Source: Sphagnum magellanicum (lineage: Eukaryota; Streptophyta; Sphagnopsida; Sphagnales; Sphagnaceae). From it: 64,000 nucleotides of DNA. This document shows positions 1 through 13,700 of the stretch, piece after piece. The stretch lies in NCBI GenBank assembly GCA_021904315.1, contig CM038924.1:744001-808000 (forward strand), in the 5' to 3' direction. A program made the translations under genes and the position numbers. Below the pieces are notes generated by a model. It did not search any database and was not told the origin of the DNA. It saw nothing but the letters and a program-made list of their open reading frames with translations. Every line of letters begins with the position of its first letter. Position 1 is the first letter of the stretch.

Positions 1-596
1 CTAGCAAAGCAATCACACAACCAGTGGATTATGTTGTTATCACAACAATCTGTTTAACCTTGTATATTCCAGGTCATGATTGTGGTACGATGTAATGCTA
101 ATATGGCTATGATGTTATGTTTCAATGAAACAGACCTCATTTGGTTGAAAAAGGCTGAATTTCTGTTTGGAGTTGTTTATTTGTAGTTGATGAGTAGATT
201 TCAACATCTGAGAGAGCTAGGTGGTCAATATTTCATGTTTTGGCTTGTTGCAGAGTATGAGTCTCTGTGGTCCAGAGTGGGATGCTACATTCCATCATCC
301 CTTCACATGACCATCTTCCTTTAGTGAGAGGTGAAGGGGCACCTGGCTGACAAGAAATTTACTTTTCTGTTTGGCTTGTATGAGTCCCCTGGGGCTACTC
401 ACCTTTTGAAAGTAAATTAATTGCTAATGCACATTATTGTGAAGGCTTTGGAATTTCCATTTGAGTGTGATTGGGATGGTGGCAGGCGCAGGTAATATGT
501 GATGTCTGAAGTCTAAACTGTTTTGCTGGTGTGAAGTTTTACAGACCAGATCAAGCCACCATCAAACTATGGTAGACTGAGAATGGGCTTGTAGAA
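1..596 (+). other. 5' flank and probable spliced leader of the PIF-like gene
   Basis: No complete gene is visible here. A plausible splice acceptor (ttttacag) ends at 544, and all three frames between it and the ATG at 597 contain a stop, so the last leader exon is probably non-coding. The frame of the downstream protein is open from TAG 573-575 and reads T-E-N-G-L-V-E before the ATG. That resembles the active-phytochrome-binding region of PIF proteins. A second acceptor (gttgcag, ending 253) is followed by a 17-codon ORF at 257-310 resembling a PIF N-terminus but closing in TGA. Transcript data would be needed to define the leader. Confidence 0.45.
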
Positions 597-3500
597 ATGG
601 AGGGCCAAGGTAGCAACAGCAGTAAGTCACACTGGCATCCTGGTTCTGCACCACACTGGAACAGTGGAGAAGTATCACAGGATGGGGTGAGAGCATTGAA
701 GCCATCTGTTCCATCTGCCAACAAGGATGCCAGACTGGACACAATAGTGAGTGAGACAGCTGCTGAGATGACAGTGGTGACAAACATCAACCACCATGAT
801 GACAAGATGGTGTCATGGTTGCAGTATCCACTTCATGATTCCTTGGAAAGGAAGTATTGCTCTGATGTTTTTGGAGAGCTGCCAAGTTCCAACATCAAAG
901 TGGTGAAAGAGTCATTTGTGGGACAAGAACCACGCTGTTTGCCACATATCTCAGTACCAAACAGCATAGCAATTAATCCTGCAGTTAACAAGACTACCTG
1001 CGCTGAGGTTGCAATGACATTAGGTGCAGGCCGTGCAGCTGGTATAATACCCCAGAGAGGTGCAGAGGCCTTCAGCAAAGTGCGGACATTAAAATGGCAA
1101 CCTGACAGCCTTACTCCCAATTCTTCCAAGGGTTTTGGTATCTATTCATCAACAAGTCAGGCTCCTCCAAGAACCTATCCACCTGCTTCAAGACCACTCC
1201 TGGCTCCCTTTCCACCTCTGAAACCACAGCCAAGGGCAAGTATGCACAACATGCAACCTGATTCTGCTAGAAAACTGGCCCATTTTGACTTCTTGGACTT
1301 CTCTAGGTCAGCTGCAAGAATGAAGAACCTTCAGGGTATAGGAATGCTACCTGACACCCCATCCAACATGCTTTCTACACAACCCTTAGCAGAAGCGAAT
1401 GTTGAAGCAAGCACCTCAAGTTGGTCCACATTTGCTGATTCAAGTACAGCAGGGACAGGTCAAATGGGATCCCAGAAGAACATTGAGATTCATGTTCAGG
1501 GCACCAAGAGCCAGCAGCAAATCCCAGGTGTAGATGATGAGGGGATGGTGCCCATTTCAGTCACTAGAAAGGAGGTGGAAGCATCTGTGTTGGAATCAGA
1601 AGCTATGATTTGGAAGACTCAGCTACCAGTCCCCATTCCAGTGATTAGAAAGGAGATGGAAACAGTGTTGGAAGGGGAAGCTGTGCTTTGTAAGACTAAG
1701 CCCACTGAACAGGAAGTGCTTCAAATGTCCAATTTAGCAGGTAATGCTGTATTAGAGTCTGCAGACCAAGGGATGTCTCAGGGGCAACAGGTTCCAGATG
1801 CTCATAAACTTAACATATCCTACTTTGCAGGTGGGCATGGCAACAGTGCAGGAAGGCCCAAAGAAGCTTCAACAAGTAACAAAAGAAAAGCTATTGTGAC
1901 AGAAGAACCGGAATGTCAGAGTGAAGTGAGTACATTTATTTTTGCTCTGTGTTTTAATTGGCACTGAAGATTGGAGTTCCAATTGGCTGATGCACCCCAA
2001 AGTTGAGCTGTTTACATAGTCACTGCCCAGTTTCAGTCGTGCTGTCTTCTGGCGGTTCCCTTGCAAACAAGTCCAGCAGTGTCAATGTGTGAAGGAATTG
2101 CTATTGCAGTTTGTGACTGGCATGATCTTCCTACTAAAGAGGCTTCTGAACAGAGTCAGGTGTGTAGGAATTGAGAGCTACTGTTTTCTGCTGTGCTGAA
2201 TAACAATCCCATCTTCTGCCCATACAGGATTGTAGTTCTAAGATGGATTTCCTCATTGATGGAGAGGACCAGTCAGCTGATAATAAGAAGCCTCCAGAAG
2301 GGCGTGCAAGCACCTCCAAGAGAACAAGGACTGCAGAAGTCCATAACCGTTCTGAGCGTGTAGGTTTTAACCTCTTGTTTGTATGCACCTCTTTTTTCAG
2401 ATTGCTCAGGATCTGTGTTATTTTGGGCCTTGTTCTCTGAGTTGCAATTGTTATGGTGACAACCTGATTGTAAGGTACAATCTCATGTCTTCTGTTTCAT
2501 GTGCAATTGACAGTTCTACCATGCTTGTGGACTGTCATTACAGTGCCGGAGAGACCGAATCAATGAGAAGATGAAGGCCCTGCAAATGGTAATTCCAAAC
2601 TGTAACAAAGTAAGTATCTCTGAAAAGAATTTGTGTTCAGAGGTAGTTATTGAGCAATTTTATGCTAGAATTTCACTTCTATTTAAGTACTTTCTTGCCA
2701 GTGTGCATTTACCAACCTCTCAACTGAGGTGATCCCATGGAGGGATGAATTGAGATCATGGATTTCTTGAGGATTCGACTGTCTTGTGGTAGTTTCAAAT
2801 TCACTGTGATCTTGTGAAGTTGCCTAGCAGTGCTATGAAGGAAGGTTTGCAATTCTGATTTTGTACTTCAGACAGACAAAGCTTCATTGCTGGCTGAGGC
2901 GGTTGAATACATCAAGATGCTTCAGCTACAACTTCAGGTACTGGGCTTCAACAATACAACACAATGGTATACTGGTGCTGTTCTTCTGGAGACAATGCTT
3001 ATTTAAACATTTCACTTACAAGATTTCTTCTGCTGTTCATTATGGTTGAACAGATGGTGTCCAGCACGGGGAAGAGCATACCACCAATGGTCATGCCCTC
3101 TGGTATGCAACATTTGCAGATGCAAGCCCCGGAGATGATGGACATGTCCTCCCTGGGAATGGGCATGGCAATGAGGATGGGTATGGACCTAGGCATGAGT
3201 CTGAGGGACATGGCTGCATCCAACTCAGGGCAAGCTGGTATGCTGTTGCCATCTCCTGCTGGGCCCTCACACAATTGTTATATACCAGTTACTTCTCTGA
3301 GCATGGTTAATGTGCACAACCTGGGAGTTCACAATCTAAATGCTATGGAACCTCTGAATGGTCATCTCACATGCCAGCATCAGCAGCCCCTGCAAATTCC
3401 TAAGGTGCCACTGAGTTTACCTATTCTTTTTGCTCTCTAGATTGGATGCTCACATACATAGGACCATAATTTGATGGTCATTTCATTTAACCAGAATTAG

Positions 3501-4008
3501 CTACAAGTTGAAATTGTGCAAATATCTTTATCACCACAGAGTAAATTGTTAAACAGGTTGGGTGTAACATGGATAGTGCAGCAAATCAGGTGAGAGCTTG
3601 CAGATTCTTGATTGTAGTGTGGTATTGATTTCCAGCACTCATAAACCTTTTAAAGTGAGCTTTGTGAATGAAGGTGCTTGGGTTGGATTCACTTAGGTCT
3701 TCACTTGTTTGTTAATATCTGGACTCTATAGGTGCTATTAGACATCATCCATGATCTCTGTTAGCCTCTTCCCACCAATCACTGGAATGATTTGCACTTG
3801 ATAATACACTTTGGGGAGTGACATCATTGTTTCCTGCTGTCACGCTCTGTGGAGTTGTTCATGTGTTCAGCCTTTTGACATGGACATGTACAATACATAC
3901 ATGTTGCAACATCGGCAGCAGCAGCAGCAATACCAGCAGCAGGAGCAACAGCAGCAGCATCACCACCATCAGTCAACTAATATGGGTGGTGTGCAGCCAC
4001 CTCAATAA
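597..4008 (+). CDS. PIF: Phytochrome-interacting-factor-like bHLH transcription factor (6 exons)
   Basis: Exons: 597-1925, 2228-2359, 2544-2609, 2872-2937, 3054-3404 and 3871-4008, all joining in phase 0, for about 693 residues. PIFs are nuclear bHLH factors that bind G-box promoters and are removed or inhibited by light-activated phytochrome. Residues 69-92 (DKMVSWLQYPLHDSLERKYC) match the conserved PIF segment. Residues 227-246 (HFDFLDFSRSAARMKN core) resemble the phyA-binding APA region. The bHLH spans about 478-531: HNRSERCRRDRINEKMK, then ALQMVIPNCNK and TDKASLLAEAVEYIKMLQLQ. H, E and R of the H-E-R DNA contacts are kept, but one basic-region arginine is cysteine (residue 488). After the bHLH come the family's Met/Gly-rich stretch (GMGMAMRMGMDLGM) and a Gln/His-rich tail. 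The intron after SER and the intron after NCNK fit PIF genes. The start is uncertain: an in-frame TAG lies 24 bases upstream and the APB motif would lie before the ATG. The last intron (3405-3870) has a weak donor; otherwise translation stops soon after exon 5. Confidence 0.88.
3911..3975 (+). repeat. CAG/CAA-rich stretch in the last PIF exon
   Basis: Imperfect CAG/CAA/CAC triplets encode a run of glutamine broken by Y and E, then histidines (Q5-Y-Q3-E-Q4-H4). Length variation here would change the polyglutamine tail without shifting the frame. Confidence 0.85.
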
Positions 4009-7000
4009 CAGTAGGTTTACCTTGACTTGGAACTCAATTGTGAGCTCATTTTCATTCATGATTTTTTAAACTGACACTACCTATCTCCTTACATGGAGTC
4101 AGAGGATAGTATTGGATTTTGTGATGACCAGGACAGATGTATGTATTGCAAAATCATAGAGCTCTAAATTACAAATTTGAGGTTTAAAACTTGTTGATTG
4201 TAGAAATATTTAGTTCTATAGGCTGTGTTATATTCTCTCCTCACAATCCATCTCTGGTTTTCATATCCTAGCTGTGATAGCCAAAAAGGCCATTACTACA
4301 GCTTGTTGCCTGTTGTCTTACGATATGTGCTTCTGTGGAGACAAAGCTCAATGCATGACAGAGAATTTACAGGGAGTTTCAGAGTGTGTGAATCTCCATG
4401 TGATTGTATCCAACTGGTGATACCTAACTGGGAAATGTGTATCTTGGCTAATTGTGCAGATCAGACAGTAAAAACACATGCTGGGTGCACCTAGTTTTGT
4501 GGTGAAGCTGCAAGGAGCTGCAAGGAGCTGCAAGATTAAAAGTAATAGGCTTGTGTTTGGTAGCCCCAGGAGAGAAAACCTGGAATCAGGTTGATGTCCA
4601 TGTGTGGTTTGCTGAGGTGTCTATTGCCTCTTCCCTAGTATGAGCTTCCTGCACCCAAGTGGTGTCCTGACACCTTCAGTGTCAGCTATCTCACATGCAG
4701 AATTCTACCTTCAAATTAAGTTCTCAAAGACAGTGCCAGGGGGTTTGGGCTTGGAATCTGTGAAGACCCAGAACCTCTCCTGTCTACACATTATACTTTC
4801 TGGCAGGCCTGTTTTGGTACTACTGGAGTGGGCAGTCTATACATTGCCTTCTAAGCAAGAAGTTGAGTCTGATGTTGCACCAGCCAAGTTCCTGACTTCT
4901 GTTTTCAGGTACCAACCTATGAGATGTATTGATAGATTGAGGCTTGGTGAAGAGTTGAATTGCATTCATAATGGGGGGTTATGTGACCGAATTTCAGTGC
5001 ACTTGTAACATTCTGTGTAACATAAAATGCAAGAGGAGGAGTTTTCAGGTGTGTTTTTTTCCACCTTACACTTATCTGATACCTATCCTTAAGGTGGAAA
5101 GTCTCTTATTGGCATCAGATCTCTCCCACTCTTATGGAGTAGGGGAAAGTACCCTCCCCCTCTTATGCCTTGTCATCTATGTATGTTAGGTTCGTGATAA
5201 CCTTCACCTTGTGCTTTCCTATCAGTAAAATGGAAAGTATGTGGAGGTGGGGACATTCCCAAATGCAGGGTTGGACTCACTGCCTCATCTTAGGTCCCTG
5301 ATTTTGGAAATGCCCCCATCCTGTGTCCTTACCCTACAATTAATTTTCAAATGAATCTTCCACCCCTACTATTGCTCATGACCTATATCTCCTAAATCTG
5401 AGTGTTATCTCTCAACATCTATTTACTCACGTCTAATGCTTCCACATGACAAATCCTTCATATTTGCATCTCTCAACATTGCTTAGCTCTGGCAAGATCC
5501 ATGACTAACTATGTTCTAGACTTTTGACACTAGATGATATTGACAACAAGAATCAAAGAAGAAAGGCCTCTTTTAAAAGAAAGAAAATGAGGATGTGAAT
5601 AAAGAAGTTTATATATTTCTTTAAAGGGAAAAAACTATGAACTATTACTCTTTGTGTTTGCTTGTGATGTAAATGTAAACATTACCTGAAAAAGTAAGAC
5701 TAGAAAGTAGTGTTTAGGCATGAGTCCATAACCTATTGGAAATGCTTCATCAAGAAAATGTTTTTGCAAACAAACTAAAATGACTCAAATATAAAGAGCA
5801 AAGATTTTCAATCAAGATTGTGGTGCTAATTTGCAAATGGAAATGTTACTTTGTCAAAATAGTCTAGCACTTGATTCCAACAAACTGACAAGACGCTACT
5901 ACTTCATACAATCAATTCACAAGTAGGCTACCTAATTGTGCACACACAGAAAGATCTTTGCCTCCATGTAAAAAACCTAATGTGGTAGCTAGCTCTAATG
6001 CATGGCAAACAAGAGCCAGAGTGCATCAGTCTCCATTTCTATTCATAGGCTATAAAGATCATTATGTGAAATGAATGGTGCATGACTAATAACTATGCTA
6101 ATAGTTATTTCATCACCAAGGTTACCTAGTATGAAATATCTCGTTCAGTAATGGAGGAACTTCGAAGCATGTTGATATTCAAACCTTCATAATGGGCTTG
6201 CTTGAAAATGACTAATGCTTTTAGGAATTGACAAAAGCCATATGGAACACACTGTGTTTTGGAAAGTTACCATATATTTAACTATTGTTAGTGACATAAC
6301 AATTGATGTCTACCTTTCATTACCCCAACTAACAACTCCATTTCCCAATAAAAAAAAAACCTGGATGTAAATCACCGATCATCAATATATGACTTCATTT
6401 TGTTCTTTTGTTATGGAAATCTTGCAATAACATTTTTCTAACTTCTATTGCAATTTGTGTACAGGTGTATGTGTGCAAATCTATTGGCCACACACCAACC
6501 CTAACACCCAACCTCATATCACATGGTGCATAGGAATCATTACCACTATTCTTATGACGAAAATGAACACCCTCAAACTCTTTTTATTCTAAATATACTG
6601 TCTTTTCAACAAATGTAGTTTAACCAAACATAGTAAGTGTATCAAACAGGTTGCACCTTAAGTTTTACTTTAACACTTGCAACCTTCCATTTAAGCTGAT
6701 AGTTCAACAAAGAGATCTTTCATCAAACCCATGTACACAAATAATAACCTTGTGAACAATTAGTTACCATCCACTTCAGTGCATTAACCACTTAATGATT
6801 TCATATGGAAATTCATGCATCATGCAAGTTAAAACTCAATGATGCATCTCAATAACCAAGACACTTAAAGACTCAAAATTAAGTGCAATACCATATTCTT
6901 CTTTGCACTTGTTATGCCACTTTTGTGTTGACTTTTGAAAACATAAAATAAATTGTATTTGCCAGAGGCTATCAATACAAGCAAAGGAGGTATAGTAGTT

Positions 7001-7751
7001 CAATATGAATGCTGTTTAGTGATGGCTCTTATTCTCAAAAATCCTAATACATAACCTATAACCAAATGCACCATCACATTCACCTTTAGCTATCTTCAAA
7101 TACAATTACAACATTAGATATCTTTTATGTATCTTTCTACTCTCTACTAGAAATGCAATGAACATCTTGCACTTTGATGCTACCTCATGTCCCTTTAAAT
7201 ATTGTCTCACCAAGCTGCCATTGTTTTCTCCATGCCACAATCTCACTCACAGTTGAAAGAACAACAAGCCATTGGCCACATTAATGGCAGGGCTGCCCCC
7301 CCCCCCGACCCACCCTTTATGGGCCTGCCTTGCACAAGGGTGTTCCACAAAATGGGATTGCACACTGGCAAGGTCACTACATTCTCAACTGCATGGATGA
7401 CATTCAAACCTCAGAGGTACAGTTCCTACAGGCAGATTCATTGCACACATAAAAGAATCCAATCTTTGTTACACAACTGTCCACACATTGTAAGGCATTG
7501 AAAACTGCAAATGAAACATCTATTCAGCACTCTGTTGAAACAGAGTCAGTGCACTCCTCATTGCTGCAAAGTCCAGTGTCACAGAGTGCATCTCCATGGA
7601 ATTGAACTGGAGCTAATTGCCAAACAGCTGTTGGCAGATTAAGATTGAACCAATAAAGAGTATGATCTTTGTCTTGGTGTGTTAAGTGACATTAGTTCCA
7701 GTTAGACTACAAGACATAGTTCTTTGCTTGAAGGAAAGCTCCTTGGTCGTG
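4009..7751. other. Spacer between convergent PIF and ACX3 genes
   Basis: This stretch should hold both 3' untranslated regions. I see no conserved coding sequence. Open frames at 4640-5008 and 7202-7501 show no motif and no neighbouring splice structure. Small details: a 10-base unit GAGCTGCAAG repeated about three times at 4507-4536, a C homopolymer near 7297, and a segment at 5131-5221 related to segments near 22.1 and 29.2 kb. From about 5.4 to 7.1 kb the sequence is plain AT-rich DNA. Confidence 0.6.
5131..5221 (+). repeat. Dispersed repeat R2, copy 1
   Basis: It shares the run ATGCC..TCATCTATGTAT, then GATAACCTTCA and a TGC-rich end, with 22085-22205 and 29140-29268. Similarity was judged by eye and is imperfect. 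The other two copies lie just upstream of inverted-end elements; this one does not. Confidence 0.5.
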
Positions 7752-10700
7752 TTAAACATTTTCCCATGAGTTATATTCAATCCAGTCAGATGCAATTGGG
7801 CCAAGGAGTGACTGTGGAATTCCAAAAGAGTTCACCAGATTTAATGCTTGAGGCCGGAGTTCTGCACACAAGGCTGATACTTCTTCTGCAATCAGCTGAG
7901 ACTGTGGAGGTGACAGATAACCATACCTGCACATTCGATTTGTTCCTTGTATAAGCACCACAAGAGAAAGAAACAAAAGAAAGACAAAGCTAGATTTACA
8001 AAACTTGTGATATCATTGTTGCCCAGTTCAGATGAAGCAAAAAGAAGTGGATGGATGCAGGAACAAGTACAAAACAAGGAACAAGTATCAGCAATATGTC
8101 ACGATCTAGAAAATTACAGACCTCAGGAAAGCAGGCCCCTCATCAACTGCTGATAGCACATACAGGGTCCTTAAAAGGCCAAGTACATCCTGCAGAAAAG
8201 ACAAATTTCAAAATGCCTTAGGAACAAAGATGCATGTTGGCTTCTACAACCTTGACAACTTGTTGATTTCCAAGTGGAGAAATGTAGGCTGTCTTTTGGG
8301 TGTCAAGTAGGACCTTCCTGCTCTCTGGAGAAACAAGATGAAAAAGACGTGAAAAGGTGGTAGCAGATGTGGCAATGCTAGTTTACCTTCAATGGCCCTG
8401 CCATTTGCAGCTCCTCAGCAGCTAAAATGCTCTCCAGCACAGTGCGCTCTGAAAATGCTACACCTAAGTGCTCCGCTAATTGATAGCTCTGCTAGCATAC
8501 AACAATCAACTTTGGACATCAGCCTTGTTGTGAGCTCCTTGTTATGTCCTGTTTCAAGAGCTCACAACAAGAGATTCATGGGAAAAAGAAACCAACCACA
8601 GCTTGCTGGTTGTTTTATTTTTAAAGCATCAATGAATCAATGGTAGGAGTTATCACGTGCTAAAGGTCACATGTCTGGTTTGAAAGTTGGAGGAGAAAAT
8701 CCACACATATGGTTGCCTCTCAGGGGTGTCCCTCATGTAAAGACAAGGAAAACGGATAAAGGGACCAGATGGGATTCTTCTGTGGAATGTTGAAGTGAAA
8801 GGAGTCTACTGGTTCATATCACAAAAGCAAAGCTGCTATGACATTTCTTTAAAAATTGAGGACTCATGGGGGATTTTTGCATTTGGTCAATACATTGATG
8901 GGATTCCTTCATTTCTCTTTTCAAAGCACGTACACTGTTTGAATTATGTGGTCAGCCCAATGAACACCATAAGTTATTATCTGTGGTTATGAGGGGATGA
9001 ACGCACCGCAATGACTGCATCTGTCATTGACAATCCCTTTGATAATAACTTCTTGACTTTTGCACTCAAGAGCTCCAAAAGATTTCGTTCCCTCAGTTGA
9101 AAGAGGGCCAACTAGTTCATCCCCAGAAAGCAGACAGAATCAACGCATTAACAGTAAAATATCCAGAGAGAAGAAGAAATACCAGAAATAACCAGAAATT
9201 AAGATAATTTCAATCGGATAAAACAAAAGCAGCAGATTGGTTGGCAAACGATTATGACCTTTTCCTTATACTGTGTTAACTGTCTTGACCTGCTGTTGTA
9301 CCAAACTTCAGATGATATCAAACACAGGTTCTTCTCTGATTCAGAACAGCGGCAACAACAAAAGACAACCATAGCAATACCTGGAAATTCTTGTTGCGCA
9401 GTGTGTTTCTGTCAAGCACAAATGGAATGACAGGAGAAGGTCCATTCATATGCTCCAATCCCAACCCCTCCAAAGGTTTGCCTTTCCTTTGAGCAGCAAA
9501 GTAATCACCCAGTAATGCTTTACTGACCTGAAAACCAATAAGTAAAACTCTTATGTACTATACTGTTCAATAATGCAGCAATGCAAGAATAAAGACAGAA
9601 CCATAATGAGCCTCTGGATTGAAGTGTGGCTGCAATTGCCAACCTGCTGCATAAGAACATTGTTGTCCCCCTCAAAAGTTAACTGCACATCATACTCAGC
9701 CTTGGCAGGGCCAACTCGATTGTCAGTTTTCAAACCCTGGCCTCCACATGCTTCACGACATTCCTGCAAATCCATCATGTGCATAGATGAGAGGCAGATT
9801 CTGAGTATGATACAAATCAATTTAACCCATCTGCAAAAGGCAGAAATCTTCTCTTTACTGAGTGCCACCTTTTCTCCAGTCAAGAATGTAAAAAGGACTT
9901 GCATCTTATCCATTCAAAATTGACATGCCTTTTACATCTCAGGTCAGAATTGCTGCCATATGAAACACACTTGAGCATTGTATAATGAGCCTGTATGGTT
10001 GGTATCTAGAAGGCAAGTAACACTTCAAGCTAGGAAGGAACAACAGACCAACCTGGAGGGTGCGAATCCCATGCCAGGACAACATCGCCTTCAAACCACT
10101 TGACAAGACATGAATGGTCTTGGAATCTGCTGGTGTTCGTCTCACGTAAAGCTTCTTCAAGTCCAATGCTGCAAAGCTCATTGCATACCTGTACACATCC
10201 AGAGAAAATCAGTTTGCAAGAATAAAGACAGGAGGGGAATGAAAAAATAGTTTTATGCACATGCAGACCACTGCTCTTAAAAGACCTGGCTTAATGCCAC
10301 ACTTACGTTTTGGCTAATAAAGGAAGCAAGCGATGCTGGTGACTGGGGTAGTCTAGTAAAAGCACTTCAGGCTCCTCTGGAGAGAGTGAAAAAGCACGCC
10401 TTGTGAGGCCATATCTAATGGCTGTGGCCAACCCCAGCTGTCCAGCAATTGTAGCACATATCACTACATCAGAACAGGTTTCCATTACAGTAATTCATGT
10501 TATTTTTTTCAAGAGCATGTTAGCTACACAGTCACTGCTACAAAGATCATCTGGAGCCCACTCCAGAACTACATGGTTGTTTCCTTACAACAGCTTGGCC
10601 ACCAGTCCCTGCCTGCTCAAAGGACGATGAATGTACACACAAGTAGCCACTTGCCATAGCCTTCTTGTTGAAAAGACCCAAAAAGAAGAAGAGAAAAAAT

Positions 10701-13700
10701 TGTGGACCCTGAACCAGCCACTAGAGCAGAATTTTTTTGAAGATTGTATCTTCGAAGATGGCAAATTCAAACATTTAGGACATAGGGTAGCACACAATAC
10801 CTTGGCTTGATAAACAGCACTCACTGCAATAGTCACCCGACCTGATGTAAGGGGTGCCATAAAGGCACCAAATCTCTGCAAAAATCAATCCTGACAAGAT
10901 TAGCAATCAAGACAACCTTACAAGAATGAAGCGCAAGCAAACTAACAAGGGATCTGTGTAGATAAGTTTGAGTATGAAATCACCTGATCTGGATCCTTTA
11001 TTGCACTTTCATACTGTCCGTCAGGGGTGACATCTGCAACAGAATTTAGAAGATTTTCTCGAGGTATTCGCACATGGTCAAACCTGTTGTGCAAGTGCCC
11101 ACTTAGTTCAACTTTGCCCACCATGCAAACTGTTTTGAGTATCAACCCATTTCTTTGTATCCTCTAAGATTGTCTGAAGACACTGCAGACAGAGAAATGT
11201 CACACGAAGACATCATGCAGTCTCAATTCAAACAAAAGTCTGCAATCATAATCAATCCATGGTGCACTTGCAAGCCATAGACCTTAGCAGCATACAACAG
11301 CCAAGGAAAATTAGAAGAGTACTTTTTTACCACAACCTTGCAATCTGTCAACAACTTACCAGATGCGACCATTGTCAACACCATTCAATCCAATCTTATG
11401 CCCACAGTCAGCAATTCGAATACCAGGGCACACATGGCCTTCTGCATCACGTAGTTGACAAATGAAGGCATGGACACCCTCATTTCTACCGTTTATTGAT
11501 AGCTGAGAGAAAACAACAGTATGGGTTGCATGCTGTAAATGACAAAGGGAACAGTTAGCTTCCTGCTTCTTGTGTTTGGCAAGATCCAGTACGTAGAAAT
11601 CACTTAGGGTTACTATGCACTTGTCATCCATTAAAAACTTCCATTAAAAACTCTGTGTAACGACCAGAAGCAGGTGAAATGCTATTAGAGATAAGGCACT
11701 TTTGGATAAGAAACAAAAAGGTTTGTGTACCTTTGCAGCTCCTCCGATCCAATATTTCTGGGCGGATTCACAAGGAGTGTTGATGATGAATTCCTCTGTC
11801 TGTGGGTCATATGTGGTCACAGTCTCAATACCACGCACCTGACATGACAAAAGTCATTAGAGCTCTGTTCTACCTGCAAACTTAAAAAAGCAGAGAGAAA
11901 TCAAAACTGGCTTATCATCATTTATCCCATTTTATCCCTCTAATCATCTCGCTCATCTTGGAGGATGCAACATTCCAATATGAGATACTGCATAGAAGCA
12001 CTTACATTGCTGCCATGTCCAAGCTCAGTCATAGCAAAGCAGCCCCGGACTATATAATCTTCAGTTTGCTGCAACCACTTATCATGATGTCGCTTTGTTC
12101 CAAAGAACTGAATTGCACCTCCCCTGTGAAGCATTTCACAAGACAGTGGGTAAGGTGTGAATAGAGTTCCCTAACAAAATGTATAAAGATGTTTTGTACA
12201 TGCCTGAAAGCTTTGTACCAATTGGCAGACAAAACAGATTTTGATTTCAGTTGACAAACATACCAGAGATGAACGTGAACTCCAAGCTTAATAGCCAGAG
12301 AATGATCGAAGATGCCAAAGCTTTCAAAAAGAGCAGATCTTCTGAAATCACTTTCCTGTGTGCGCTCAGTGAGCCACCCTTTGAACACTCCTTTCTCACG
12401 TAAAAACAAAATCCGAGCCAAGGTTACATCTCTTTGCTCCTCCATTGGTTGATTGTAGTCTGGACTTAGGAAGATCGTATTACCTACTTTCTTGGCCTGG
12501 AAAAGCTCACTGCTTGCCATCAAGTTGAACATGAAATTCCTCTCTGGGATATTGTGGCCATCCAGAAGACACCTCATTTCCTCCTTGTCAAAAGCAGGCC
12601 GCTCTGCACTAGTTCATCAAACTTAGAATCAGCTCTGAATCAACTTGGAATACACTGCTTTTCTCAGTCTCCTTCTCAGGGGGCTTCTGCATGACCTAAT
12701 GTGGCCCCCGCCCCCTTTAGAGTGGATAACTCATGTCATCTCTGGTAAGAGGATATGTTTCTAGTTTCTATCCTAGGGTTTAGGCAGCAGATGCCAATCT
12801 TCCAAGCAAAAGAAACCAGCCTGCTCGCTAGTTATCAGCAGCTACTCTAGGTTAACTGAGGCTGGGACTAGCATGTACTGTGCATGATCTTGCACACTCA
12901 GGGTTGAGAAAATTTCTACCCCTGAATTATCATTATTTGAGAGATTGAACACATACAAGATGCAAAACCCTGATACTCAGATCAAGACTATCGAGGAGCA
13001 AATTTGAGAGAGTGAAATAATGAGAGATGGACAATTGTCTAAAAAATCAGAGTAAAACCTGCAATCCAGCGTGATAATAGGTTGACAGAGAGGTTGTACT
13101 AGACCAAAACCCTGCGAAAGATTTCTGGATGTGTGATGTTGGAATTTTACCATACAATTTGCCTTATCAATGATTCCCCTGCTCACACCCTTATTGGTTC
13201 CTCTACAAAACTATTTCATCAACCGGCATCGCCGCAAATAGCACTCCAGGTTCCTCGCTTACACTTTCTAAAGCAAAGTCTCACAATTTCGACGGATTCA
13301 GATCCAGAAAATTGCGTCTATAGCAACAGAGACCAAAAAAAATTCAACACGTCACTGCGAAGATCCCGTCTGTCCGAGATTTCATTTCCTCGCGCGGCGA
13401 ATAAAACCTTCCTAATACAAAGCTGAACAAATCTTCTAGGAAAAAAAAAAGATCTGATTCAGAAACCGCAACAGAAACAAGTCCCGAAAATTCGAGATCG
13501 GACTCCGTCCGCAAACGCGATGCATCTCCGCATGGGACGACCAAATTGCGAGATACAGAAACCCCCGGAGTAGTCTTTTGGGAGTCACTTGCTATTGTTA
13601 TGAAAAAAATTCAACGCAAAAAAAATTCAGAGCTACGGCCTAAAGGGGGAAAAAAAAGAGAAAAAGAAAAAGAAACCGAGATCTGACCAGAATTACGCTC

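Noticed and set aside
4640-5008. 122-codon frame downstream of the PIF gene
   Set aside because: No recognisable motif, and it lies where the PIF 3' region is expected. It is kept only as a possibility for transcript data.
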